This document shows positions 44,310-52,581 of a DNA stretch of 64,000 nucleotides, piece by piece. How positions within the stretch are numbered: the stretch's first letter is position 1; every line of letters starts with the position of its first letter. The stretch comes from Flavobacterium chungbukense. Lineage in GTDB: Bacteria > Bacteroidota > Bacteroidia > Flavobacteriales > Flavobacteriaceae. The position numbers and the translations under genes are program-made. The DNA lies in contig NZ_JAJGZV010000003.1 of the NCBI RefSeq assembly GCF_020805785.1, positions 434,001-498,000 on the forward strand, given 5' to 3'. Under the pieces are notes generated by a model. That model ran no database searches and was not told where the DNA came from. It worked only from the letters and a program-made list of their open reading frames with translations.

Positions 44310-44741
44310 TTAAGAGCAAGCAATCTTATTTACTCTATTTTTGTGTCTTCCACCTTCAAAAGCAGTATCTAAAAACGTTTCAACAATTTCAACAGCTTGA
44401 TGAATAGACGTAAACCTCGCTGGAATACTCACAATATTTGCATCATTGTGTAAACGAGTTAAATAAGCAATTTCTTTAGTCCAACATAAGCCAGCTCTTA
44501 CTTTTGGATGTTTATTAACAGTCATTGCAATTCCGTTACCGCTTCCGCAGATTACGATTCCAAAATCAGCTTTTCCTTCAGATACATCATTCGCAACCGG
44601 ATGCCCAAAATCAGGATAATCTACAGACGCATCTGTATCTGTTCCATAATTTGTTACTTCATATCCTCTTGCTTGCAGCATTTCAACAATTGCTTTTTTA
44701 TATTCAGGGCCTGCGTGGTCGTTTCCTATCGAAATTTTCAT
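44310..44741 (-). CDS. rpiB: Ribose-5-phosphate isomerase B
   Basis: 143 residues. Interconverts ribose-5-phosphate and ribulose-5-phosphate in the pentose phosphate pathway. Family signature at the start MKISIGNDHAGPEYKKAIVE (RpiB/LacAB, active His in NDHAG) and the active site GIVICGSGNGIAMTVNKHPK with the catalytic Cys, then VRAGLCWT. Full length. Its promoter region is the left edge of the AT-rich gap. Confidence 0.95.
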   Translation of the reverse strand: MKISIGNDHAGPEYKKAIVEMLQARGYEVTNYGTDTDASVDYPDFGHPVANDVSEGKADFGIVICGSGNGIAMTVNKHPKVRAGLCWTKEIAYLTRLHNDANIVSIPARFTSIHQAVEIVETFLDTAFEGGRHKNRVNKIACS

Positions 44742-44769
44742 TTTTTCTATACTATTAAGTTGTGCAATA

Positions 44770-44777
44770 CAAATTTA
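44770..44777 (-). promoter_or_regulatory. -7 box of rpiB
   Basis: Minus strand TAAATTTG fits TAnnTTTG, 28 bases before the rpiB ATG. Confidence 0.5.
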
Positions 44778-45510
44778 CTCAATTAATAAATGTTGGCCAC
44801 GAATTACATCAATTTTCACAAATTATTTTCTTTATAAACACAATCTAAACATTACTATACATTTGCATAATGCATTCTGAAAAAACTTTATTTTACAACT
44901 GTCTTACTGTCAAAACCTTATCAGTTATTAACAATTTTGATAACTTCATAAGTATCTAGTAATCAATAAATAATAATCAGAATATTTGTTAAAATTTTGA
45001 AGTGTTAATAGGACTTCGTAATTCGTTGATATTCAGTTAACTTTAAATTAACAGAAAATGTTAATAAGTTCGGATAGAAAATTAGAAGTTTTTTTTGGTT
45101 GTGTCGAAAAAAAACCTAATCCAAAACTGGAATTAAAAATCCTAATAAAGTTTCATGAATTTTTGGAAAAGTTATCAATATCAAAAACATCATTTTCAAC
45201 AGAAATCAACATATGAACTTATCTACAAAATGAATTCAATTTTGGTTGTCAACCGTTGTTAATTAAATTACAAAAAGTCTTATAAACTAATCTTTTAGCT
45301 AAAAATAAGTATGTTAATAACTCGCAATAACTAAGAGAAACTTCATTTCAATAGTTTTAAAAATAAATTTATTCGACATATTAACACACTATAATAACCA
45401 ACAAATTTTTTTAAATTTTTAAAAATCTTTTTTGTTGTATTTAATATATGTTGAAAACTAAAAAAGTTTTAAAAGAAAAAAATTGAATTTATTTTGAAAA
45501 AAGAATCTGT
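44778..45510. other. AT-rich gene-free gap, possible replication origin
   Basis: About 730 bases with no supported gene and very high A+T. It contains TTATCTACA (45220-45228, one base from the DnaA box TTATCCACA), the related words TTATTAACA (44926) and TGTTAATAA (45059 and 45312), TGTTAATAG (45003) and GTTATCAATA (45171). Genes on the left mostly run leftward and genes on the right mostly run rightward, as expected at an origin. This is inference: no dnaA gene is here, and the boxes deviate from consensus. Confidence 0.35.
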
Positions 45511-45744
45511 TTAAACGATTTTGAGAGGATTATTGAGATTGTCTAAAATTTGCTGTACTTCTTCGAAATCGTTTGGATGAACTTTAAGTTTGATTCCGCC
45601 AAGTGCTGCAGAATACATTGGTGCGACCGAAAGTGTTATTTCGTTCTCGAAAAAATAAGGTATTTCTTCTTGTTCCAGTAAGTGTTTGAGAACCACTGTT
45701 TCGTGCTGATAATTGAATACGGCGATCGTCTTAAAGCTTTCCAT
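45511..45744 (-). CDS. DUF2007 family protein (putative signal-transducing protein)
   Basis: 77 residues, no membrane segment. The start KTIAVFNYQHETVVLKHLLE and EEIPYFFENEITLSVAPMYS, then GGIKLKVHPNDFEEVQQILD, match the DUF2007 fold, a small ferredoxin-like domain. Function unknown. It stands alone between the AT-rich gap and rnr, transcribed divergently from rnr. Confidence 0.85.
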   Translation of the reverse strand: MESFKTIAVFNYQHETVVLKHLLEQEEIPYFFENEITLSVAPMYSAALGGIKLKVHPNDFEEVQQILDNLNNPLKIV

Positions 45745-45854
45745 ATGAGGTGTTTTTGTAAATGTACGAAAAGTTATATTTTTAATAATTCTATTTGTTA
45801 AAAAGTATTATCTGATTTCTTATTTGTAATTTTAAACCTTATAAGAAAAGATAT

Positions 45855-48035
45855 ATGAGTAAGAAAATTAGAAAGCCGATAAAAAAAGAGAAAGATTTCT
45901 CTGGAAAAATAATAAAGATTTTATCGCAAAATGCTAATAAACCATTCAATTATAAACAGATAGGAGCAAAGCTTGAACTTGATGATACCAATAGTAGAAA
46001 TCAGATTATAAAAGAATTAAAAATTCTAGCTTCGCAAAAGAAAATTATAGAGTCTGAACCTGGAAAATATTTAGTAAAAGCTGAAAGCCAGGAATATTAC
46101 GAAGGAACGATAGATATGACGAGCAGAAAAACGGCTTATTTTATTTGTCCAGATTTTGCAGAAGATGTTTTTATTCCGACCAATAATTTGAATCGTGCCT
46201 TAGACAAAGACAAAGTAAAAGTTTACGTTTATAACCGTAGAAAAGGAAAAAGACCTGAAGGTGAAGTAATTGAAGTTTTAGAAAGAGATAAAACAGAATT
46301 TGTTGGTGTAATTGATATGCAGCCAAACTTTGCTTTTGTTTCTACTGCAAATCCTAAAATGTATACCGATATTTTTATTCCAAAAGATAAAATTGGTGAA
46401 GCAGAAAATGGTGATGTTGTTTTAGTTAAGATTGAAGACTGGCCAAAAAGAGCTGATAGTCCGTTTGGATCTGTAATTAAAGTTTTAGGAAAACCTGGAG
46501 AACACAATACAGAGATTCACGCTATTTTAGCAGAATATGGATTGCCAGCAGATTTCCCAGTAGAAGTAGAGGTTTTTGCACAAAAATTAGATACTTCAAT
46601 TCAGGAATCAGAAATTGCAAAACGTCGTGATATGCGTGATACGCTTACATTTACGATAGATCCAAAAGATGCAAAAGATTTTGATGATGCTTTGTCTTTC
46701 AAAAAGTTAGAAAATGGGAACTTCGAAATTGGAATTCATATTGCCGATGTTTCGTATTATCTGGAAGAAGGAACAATTCTAGATGATGAAGCGTATCAAC
46801 GTGCAACTTCAGTTTATTTAGTGGATAGAGTAGTGCCAATGCTTCCTGAAGTGTTGTCAAATTTTGCTTGTTCACTTCGTCCAAATGAAGAGAAATATAC
46901 ATTCTCAGCTGTATTTGAAGTTTCGCCAACTTCGCAAGTTATCAACCAATGGTTTGGAAGAACAGTAATTTATTCAGATCAGCGTTTTGCTTATGAAGAA
47001 GCGCAATATATCATTGAAACAAAAGATAATACCATTCCTGTAGATATTTCTATTACTGGAGAATCTTATGTAGTTTCAGATGAAATTGTTGAAGCGACTT
47101 TAAAATTAGATGAATTAGCTAAGATTTTAAGAAAGAAAAGAATGCAGAATGGTGCTATTTCTTTTGATAAAGTAGAAGTAAAATTCAATCTAGATGAAGC
47201 AGGAGAACCTGAAGGCGTTTACTTCAAAGTATCAAAAGATGCCAATCATTTGATTGAAGAATTCATGCTTTTAGCGAATAGAAAAGTAGCTGAATATATT
47301 GGAAAACAGAAGAAAACCTTTGTTTACCGTATTCACGACGAACCAAACGAAGACAAATTAATTGCGATGCAAACCGTAATTGCTAAATTTGGTTATAAAA
47401 TTGATTTCCGTAACAAAGGAGATATTTCGAAATCATTGAATGCATTGATGGAAGAAGTAAATGGTAAAAAAGAGCAAAATTTAATTGATACTCTTGCGAT
47501 TAGAAGTATGAGTAAAGCCAAATATTCGACAGATAATATTGGACATTATGGTTTAGCTTTTGATTATTACAGCCATTTTACATCGCCAATTCGTCGTTAT
47601 CCAGACGTTATGGTACATCGTTTGTTACAGTTTTACTTGGATGGTGGAGCTTCTGTAGATGAAGAAACATACGAAACAAAATGTCTGCATTGTTCAAACA
47701 TGGAAAGTTTAGCAACTAACGCTGAACGAGATAGTATCAAATACATGCAGGTTAAATACATGCAGGATCATCAGGATGAAGAATTCCTTGGTGTTATTTC
47801 CGGTGTTACAGAATGGGGAATTTATGTTGAAATCGTTTCTAATAAATGCGAAGGAATGGTAAGAATCAGAGAAATAAAAGATGATTATTATACTTTCGAT
47901 GAAAAACAATATGCCTTGGTTGGAGCTACTTCAAACAGTTTATTGCAATTGGGAGATGAAATATACGTTAAGGTAAAAAATGCAGATTTGGTTAAAAAAC
48001 AACTGGATTTTCATTTTTTGCGAAGAGCAGAGTAA
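45855..48035 (+). CDS. rnr: Ribonuclease R
   Basis: 726 residues. RNase R is a processive 3'-5' exoribonuclease that degrades structured RNA. Domains in order: N-terminal winged helix (about 15-80), cold-shock domains (about 85-240), the RNB catalytic domain (about 255-590) with DPKDAKDFDDALSF carrying the metal-binding Asp cluster and the conserved YSHFTSPIRRYPDVMVHRLL, and a C-terminal S1 domain (about 640-722, GVISGVTEWGIYVEIVSNKC). Full length. Confidence 0.97.
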   Translation: MSKKIRKPIKKEKDFSGKIIKILSQNANKPFNYKQIGAKLELDDTNSRNQIIKELKILASQKKIIESEPGKYLVKAESQEYYEGTIDMTSRKTAYFICPDFAEDVFIPTNNLNRALDKDKVKVYVYNRRKGKRPEGEVIEVLERDKTEFVGVIDMQPNFAFVSTANPKMYTDIFIPKDKIGEAENGDVVLVKIEDWPKRADSPFGSVIKVLGKPGEHNTEIHAILAEYGLPADFPVEVEVFAQKLDTSIQESEIAKRRDMRDTLTFTIDPKDAKDFDDALSFKKLENGNFEIGIHIADVSYYLEEGTILDDEAYQRATSVYLVDRVVPMLPEVLSNFACSLRPNEEKYTFSAVFEVSPTSQVINQWFGRTVIYSDQRFAYEEAQYIIETKDNTIPVDISITGESYVVSDEIVEATLKLDELAKILRKKRMQNGAISFDKVEVKFNLDEAGEPEGVYFKVSKDANHLIEEFMLLANRKVAEYIGKQKKTFVYRIHDEPNEDKLIAMQTVIAKFGYKIDFRNKGDISKSLNALMEEVNGKKEQNLIDTLAIRSMSKAKYSTDNIGHYGLAFDYYSHFTSPIRRYPDVMVHRLLQFYLDGGASVDEETYETKCLHCSNMESLATNAERDSIKYMQVKYMQDHQDEEFLGVISGVTEWGIYVEIVSNKCEGMVRIREIKDDYYTFDEKQYALVGATSNSLLQLGDEIYVKVKNADLVKKQLDFHFLRRAE

Positions 48036-48059
48036 AGTATTAATTAAAAAAATAAAAGT

Positions 48060-48728
48060 ATGAAAAAGCTAATTATTGGAGCAGCAATTTTATTTGTACA
48101 AATGTCTTTTGGTCAAGTTACCAAAGAATTAGGTGAATTTGATACCGTAAAAGTTTACGACAAATTAAGTGTAAAACTAGTTCAATCTTCAGAAAATAAG
48201 GTTGTTATAAAAGGTGCAAGAGAAAAAGAATTAGAAGCTGTTAATAAAAATGGTGTTTTAAAATTAAGAATGCCATTTCCTAAATTACTGTCTGGAAATG
48301 ATCTTGAAGTTACTTTGTATTATAAACATATCGAACTGATTGATGTTAATGAAGGAGCAGAAGTAACAAGCAAAGAAACCTTAAAAGCCACTTCATTTAA
48401 AGTTAGTGCACAAGAAGGTGGAAAAATTAATGTAGATTTAAATGTTGATAAGCTAAAAGTAAGCTCAGTTTCTGGTGGAGAAATCACTGCAACTGGTAAA
48501 GCAGATAATCTAGATGCAAGTTTAGGAGCCGGCGGATATTTCCTTGGAAGTAAATTAGCCACTTCTCAGACCAAAGTAAGCGTTTCTGCGGGCGGAAAAG
48601 CCGATGTTAATGCTTCGACCCTTGTCGATGCAAAAGTAAGCGCAGGAGGCTCTATTTACATTTATGGAAAACCAAAACAAATCAACCAGAAAACAGTCTT
48701 TGGTGGTAAAATCGAAGAAGTAAAATAA
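48060..48728 (+). CDS. Exported head GIN domain (DUF2807) protein
   Basis: 222 residues with a signal peptide (MKKLIIGAAILFVQMSFGQ). The mature part is a beta-helix of repeated strands typical of DUF2807: YDKLSVKLVQSSENKVVIKG, LLSGNDLEVTLYYKHIELID, SFKVSAQEGGKINVDLNVDK, ASLGAGGYFLGSKLATSQTK. The family is common in Bacteroidota and is thought to lie in the periplasm or outside; function unknown. Between rnr and the LysE-type exporter on the same strand. Confidence 0.88.
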   Translation: MKKLIIGAAILFVQMSFGQVTKELGEFDTVKVYDKLSVKLVQSSENKVVIKGAREKELEAVNKNGVLKLRMPFPKLLSGNDLEVTLYYKHIELIDVNEGAEVTSKETLKATSFKVSAQEGGKINVDLNVDKLKVSSVSGGEITATGKADNLDASLGAGGYFLGSKLATSQTKVSVSAGGKADVNASTLVDAKVSAGGSIYIYGKPKQINQKTVFGGKIEEVK

Positions 48729-48741
48729 TAATTGGTACTTG

Positions 48742-49422
48742 ATGATAAATGATATTCTGGCTGGACTGCCATGGGGACTTTTTCTAAGCTTTATGGTAGG
48801 TCCAGTATTTTTTATATTACTTGAAACCAGTATTACAAAAGGATTCAGAGCAGCAATTGTTTTTGATTTTGGTGTAGTATTAGGTGATATTTTTTTTATA
48901 GCTATCGCTTATTTAGGAAGTTACAGACTAATTTCTAGTTTAAAAGATAAACCAGCACTCTTTATTTTCGGAGGGATTATAATGTTGGCTTATGGTATAA
49001 TCTCTTTTGTAAGATTAAAAAATGAAGAAAAAATCGATGATGAAGAAATCGACCGCGATATTATTAAAAGAAATTACGGAAGTTTATTCATAAAAGGCTT
49101 TTTACTCAACGTTATTAACATCGGAGTTCTTGGTTTTTGGTTAGCTGTAATTATTTCAATTGGACCAAAATTAGAAATGCAAAACTCTAGAATGATCACT
49201 TTTTTTGCGGCAGTAATTATAACTTATTTACTGGTTGACTGCCTTAAAATAATATTAGCCAAACAATTAAAGTCTAAAATGACACCGACTAATATTCTTA
49301 AAATAAAAAAAGGTATCAGTATTGTTTTAATGGTTTTTGGAGTTGCTTTAATGGTTCAAGGCTGGTTTCCAAAAGAGAAAGAAATGGTTAAAAATGCTTT
49401 CGAAAAAATTGAGAATAAGTAG
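48742..49422 (+). CDS. LysE family amino-acid exporter
   Basis: 226 residues from the ATG at 48742. Six membrane helices with the LysE/RhtB start DILAGLPWGLFLSFMVGPVF followed by FILLETSITKGFRAAIVFDF (conserved G-x-GP-x-F region). The loop between helices 3 and 4 is acidic (EEKIDDEEIDRD). Family members export lysine, threonine, homoserine and related compounds; the cargo here is unknown. 13 bases after the GIN-domain gene and followed by a terminator. Confidence 0.88.
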   Translation: MINDILAGLPWGLFLSFMVGPVFFILLETSITKGFRAAIVFDFGVVLGDIFFIAIAYLGSYRLISSLKDKPALFIFGGIIMLAYGIISFVRLKNEEKIDDEEIDRDIIKRNYGSLFIKGFLLNVINIGVLGFWLAVIISIGPKLEMQNSRMITFFAAVIITYLLVDCLKIILAKQLKSKMTPTNILKIKKGISIVLMVFGVALMVQGWFPKEKEMVKNAFEKIENK

Positions 49423-49449
49423 TTGTTAATAACTCAAAAATATAAAATT

Positions 49450-49476
49450 AAACCTCTGAATTTCAGAGGTTTTTTT
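49450..49476 (+). terminator. Terminator after the LysE-type gene
   Basis: Stem AAACCTCTGAA / TTCAGAGGTTT with a one-base gap and a T7 tail; the same stem reads both ways. Confidence 0.85.
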
Positions 49477-49536
49477 GTGTTTATAAGTCATTGAGAGGAA
49501 CGAAGCAATCTTACGAAGTTATTCAAACAAAGTTTT

Positions 49537-49637
49537 GTCATTTCGACCGAAGGGAGAAATCACACTAGAATGTGACAAAGATTAGTAATGATAGTAACGG
49601 AATTACTTGTGCGATTTCTCCCTTCGGTCGAAATGAC
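49537..49637. repeat. REP-like inverted repeat, copy B
   Basis: Left arm 49537-49568 starts GTCATTTCGACCGAAGGGAG and reaches ACTAG; right arm 49605-49637 ends with CCTTCGGTCGAAATGAC. The arms pair over about 25 bases. It matches copy A at 41529-41630. Just before it lies GAGAGGAACGAAGCAATCTT (49490-49511), another dispersed repeat word. Confidence 0.85.
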
Positions 49638-49663
49638 AAATTGTGGAAAAATCAAACATAAAA

Positions 49664-49714
49664 AAAACTCCAAATTGCTTTGAAGGTTTTAGAGGCATCG
49701 TCCAGATTCGAACG
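49664..49714 (-). pseudogene. Truncated tRNA-Cys copy (3' end only) with its own terminator
   Basis: On the minus strand the T-arm and acceptor 3' end of tRNA-Cys reappear at 49690-49713 with one change in the T arm (TCTGGACGATGCC against TCCGGACGATGCC), followed by a hairpin (CCTTCAAA/TTTGGAG) and a T run. The rest of the gene is missing. It reads as the remnant of a duplicated tRNA gene or as one end of an excised element. Confidence 0.7.
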
Positions 49715-49763
49715 TAAATCTTTATCTAATTTTTTCTAAAAATTTAAGCAAAAAAAAAAAGAG

Positions 49764-49785
49764 ACACATTTCTGTATCTCTTTTA
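49764..49785 (-). terminator. Terminator of tRNA-Cys
   Basis: Minus strand AAAAGAGATACAGAAATGTG followed by TCTCTTTTTTTTTT: an AAAAGAGA/TCTCTTTT stem with a T run, directly after the tRNA 3' end. Confidence 0.7.
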
Positions 49786-49786
49786 G

Positions 49787-49857
49787 AGGCATCGTCCGGA
49801 TTCGAACCGGAGTAGGAGCTTTTGCAGAGCCCAGCCTAGCCGCTCGGCCACGACGCC
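49787..49857 (-). tRNA. tRNA-Cys (anticodon GCA)
   Basis: 71 bases. The acceptor stem pairs GGCGTCG with CGATGCC (one G-T pair) with discriminator T73 as expected for Cys. The anticodon loop CTGCAAA holds GCA, the T arm is CCGGTTCGAATCCGG, and the D arm carries GAGCGGCTAGGCTGG. CCA is not encoded. Followed by its terminator. Confidence 0.93.
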
Positions 49858-49951
49858 ATTGCTTGAACGGATGGCAAAAGTAACTAAAATCTTTAAATTT
49901 CAAAAGTTTCGAATGAACTATTTTAAAATTTTAAGTTTTTAAATAGAAAAA

Positions 49952-50311
49952 TTACTTTCTAATTTCCGTCATTTTAATGGTAACTGATTCAACATCACCG
50001 CCAATAGGTGGATTTATTTTAGAAACCCAAACTGTTGTTTTTTCTACCGTTTCTATCTCTGCAAGTACACGAATATTGATTCTTTTAGCCACATGTTCTA
50101 ATAAATGCGAACGAATTGCCATTTCTTCAGCAACAATTTTGTTCAAATGAACATAGTCAACGGTGTCTAAAAGGTGATCTGTTTCTGCCGATTTCTGAAG
50201 ATTTGTTTTAATTTTTAGATCGACAGTATAATCAGATCCTATTTTTCCTTCTTCAATTAAACATCCATGGTAAGAAAAAGTACGAATGTTTTTTAGTTTA
50301 ATAACTCCCAT
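49952..50311 (-). CDS. folB: Dihydroneopterin aldolase
   Basis: 119 residues, the normal size. FolB cleaves dihydroneopterin to hydroxymethyl-dihydropterin in folate synthesis. Family features: GVIKLKNIRTFSYHGCLIEE (start with the YHGxxxEE active-site region), SDYTVDLKIKT, TVDYVHLNKIVAEEM, and the catalytic Lys in TVWVSKINPPIGGDVESVTI. Convergent with nothing; its promoter region is shared with divergent glnS. Confidence 0.95.
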   Translation of the reverse strand: MGVIKLKNIRTFSYHGCLIEEGKIGSDYTVDLKIKTNLQKSAETDHLLDTVDYVHLNKIVAEEMAIRSHLLEHVAKRINIRVLAEIETVEKTTVWVSKINPPIGGDVESVTIKMTEIRK

Positions 50312-50391
50312 TTTTATATTGTTTCATGTTTAAAGTTTCAGGTTTTCTGCCACTTAAATAACTTTAAACCTTAAACCTTAAACCTTTTTTT

Positions 50392-50399
50392 TATCTTTG
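50392..50399 (+). promoter_or_regulatory. -7 box of glnS
   Basis: TATCTTTG, perfect TAnnTTTG, 19 bases before the ATG. Directly upstream lies a threefold tandem of TTAAACC (50364-50384). Confidence 0.6.
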
Positions 50400-50418
50400 C
50401 TAAAATTACTATAAAATA

Positions 50419-52536
50419 ATGGCATCAGAAGAGAAATCACTCAATTTTATTGAACAAATCATAGAGGAAGATGTAAAATCAGGTCTTTCAAATACTAAAC
50501 TTCGCTTTCGTTTTCCACCAGAACCAAATGGATATTTACACATTGGACATGCGAGTTCTATTGCATTAAATTTTGGTTTAGGAATTGATTATCAATCTCC
50601 TGTGAATTTACGTTTTGATGATACAAACCCTGAAAAAGAAGAACAGGAATTTGTTGATGCTATTAAAAAAGATGTAGAATGGCTGGGTTACACTTGGTCT
50701 GAAGAACGTTATGCATCAGATTATTTTCAGCAATTGTATGATTGGGCAGTTTTATTAATTAAAAAAGATAAAGCGTATGTTGATAGTCAATCTTCTGAAG
50801 ATATGGCGATTCAAAAAGGAACTCCATCTACAACGGGAACCGATTCTCCGTATAGAAATCGTTCTGTTGAAGAAAATTTAGATTTATTCGAAAGAATGAA
50901 AAATGGTGAATTTGAGGCTGGTACACATATTCTTCGTGCAAAAATTGACATGAAATCAACAAACATGTTAATGCGTGATCCTATCATGTACAGAATTTTA
51001 CATAAACATCATCATAGAACTGGAGATGCCTGGAAAATCTATCCAATGTACGATTGGGCACACGGACAAAGTGATTATTTAGAGCAAATTTCGCACTCAT
51101 TTTGTACACTTGAATTCTTGCCTCACCGTGAATTATACGATTGGTTTTTAGATCAAATTTTAGACGAAAATAAACTGCGTCCAAAGCAAAGAGAATTTGC
51201 AAGACGTAACTTATCACATACCGTTGTTAGTAAAAGAAAATTACAGCAACTAGTTAAAGAAAAGCATGTTAACGGTTGGGATGATCCAAGAATGTCAACG
51301 ATTTCTGGATTAAGAAGACGTGGTTATACCGCTGCATCTTTACGTAATTTCGCCAATACAATTGGTATTGCAAAACGTGATAATTTAATCAATGTATCAG
51401 TTTTAGAATTCTGTATTCGTGAAGATTTGAACAAAATTGCACCTCGTGTAATGGCTGTTTTAGATCCTGTAAAATTGGTAATTACAAATTATCCTGAAGG
51501 AAAAGAAGAATGGTTAGAAGCTGAAAATAATCAGGAAGATGAAACTGCAGGATTCAGAAAAGTACCTTTTTCTCGTGAATTATACATCGAAAGAGAAGAT
51601 TTTTTAGAAGAAGCTCCAGCTAAATTTTTCCGTTTGACTTTAGGTAAAGAAGTTCGTCTTAAAAATGCTTATATTATCAAAGGTGAATCTGTTGTAAAAG
51701 ATGCTGAAGGAAATATTACTGAAATTCACGTAACTTATGATACGGATTCTTTAAGCGGAAGCGGGACAGAAGCAAGTCAAAGAAAAGTATCTGGAACATT
51801 GCATTGGGTTTCTATTCAGCATGCATTAGAAGCAGAAGTTCGTTTGTACGATCGTTTGTTTACAGATGAAGCTCCGGACAGTTATAAAGACAAAAATTTC
51901 CTAGATTTTGTGAATCCAAATTCGTTAGAAATTGTAACCGGATTTGTTGAACCAAGTTTATCAACAGCTCAAAATGAAGACAAATTTCAGTTTCAACGTT
52001 TAGGTTATTTTACTGTTGATAAAGATTCAACTGCTTCAAAATTAGTATTTAACAAAACGGTTGGATTGAAAGATGCTTGGGAAGAAAAAGGTAAAAAAGA
52101 GGAAAACAGCATTAATAATTCTTTAAAAGAAATCAACAAATATTTTAAAGTTGAAACAAAACCAGAACGTATTGCAATTGAAAGTGCAATAGGGGAGAAC
52201 ATCAAAAATGTTTCTAGTTTTTCTTTATTACAAAATTCATTAAAGAAAAATATCAACAATAATAAGGCTTCGCTATTGTTTTCTCAATTTATTTTGAAAT
52301 ATTCAACTTGGAAATCTACAGATTTTGAGGAAGATGATGTGAAGAAATTATATTCAATGTCTTTGAAAAGTGAATCAACTTATGTTCGATCAAAAGCGCT
52401 TTTAAATTTAAGAGATATTGAAAGTGAAAGTTTCAAAAATCAATATGATGATGAAATTTTAAAATTATATTCAAATCCTCCAAAAAATGCTTCGGAGAGA
52501 GAAAATGAAATTCTTGCCGAAATGGTAAAGAAATAA
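50419..52536 (+). CDS. glnS: Glutamine-tRNA ligase with C-terminal YqeY-like extension
   Basis: 705 residues, about 150 more than Escherichia coli GlnS. Residues 1-555 form the synthetase: PEPNGYLHIGHASS is the HIGH motif, VVSKRKLQQL the KMSKS-type loop, and the anticodon-binding beta-barrels follow. The extra C-terminus (about 565-705, TKPERIAIESAIGENIKNVS, YSMSLKSESTYVRSKALLNL) resembles the YqeY-type appended domain described in some glutaminyl-tRNA synthetases. The extension here is diverged in its last part. Confidence 0.95.
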   Translation: MASEEKSLNFIEQIIEEDVKSGLSNTKLRFRFPPEPNGYLHIGHASSIALNFGLGIDYQSPVNLRFDDTNPEKEEQEFVDAIKKDVEWLGYTWSEERYASDYFQQLYDWAVLLIKKDKAYVDSQSSEDMAIQKGTPSTTGTDSPYRNRSVEENLDLFERMKNGEFEAGTHILRAKIDMKSTNMLMRDPIMYRILHKHHHRTGDAWKIYPMYDWAHGQSDYLEQISHSFCTLEFLPHRELYDWFLDQILDENKLRPKQREFARRNLSHTVVSKRKLQQLVKEKHVNGWDDPRMSTISGLRRRGYTAASLRNFANTIGIAKRDNLINVSVLEFCIREDLNKIAPRVMAVLDPVKLVITNYPEGKEEWLEAENNQEDETAGFRKVPFSRELYIEREDFLEEAPAKFFRLTLGKEVRLKNAYIIKGESVVKDAEGNITEIHVTYDTDSLSGSGTEASQRKVSGTLHWVSIQHALEAEVRLYDRLFTDEAPDSYKDKNFLDFVNPNSLEIVTGFVEPSLSTAQNEDKFQFQRLGYFTVDKDSTASKLVFNKTVGLKDAWEEKGKKEENSINNSLKEINKYFKVETKPERIAIESAIGENIKNVSSFSLLQNSLKKNINNNKASLLFSQFILKYSTWKSTDFEEDDVKKLYSMSLKSESTYVRSKALLNLRDIESESFKNQYDDEILKLYSNPPKNASERENEILAEMVKK

Positions 52537-52554
52537 AATAATTAAAATCTATGG

Positions 52555-52581
52555 AAAAGCGCTTTTTAAAAGCGCTTTTTT
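52555..52581 (+). terminator. Terminator after glnS
   Basis: AAAAGCGC and GCGCTTTT arms with a TTTTTAAAA loop and a T6 tail, 18 bases after the stop. Confidence 0.85.
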
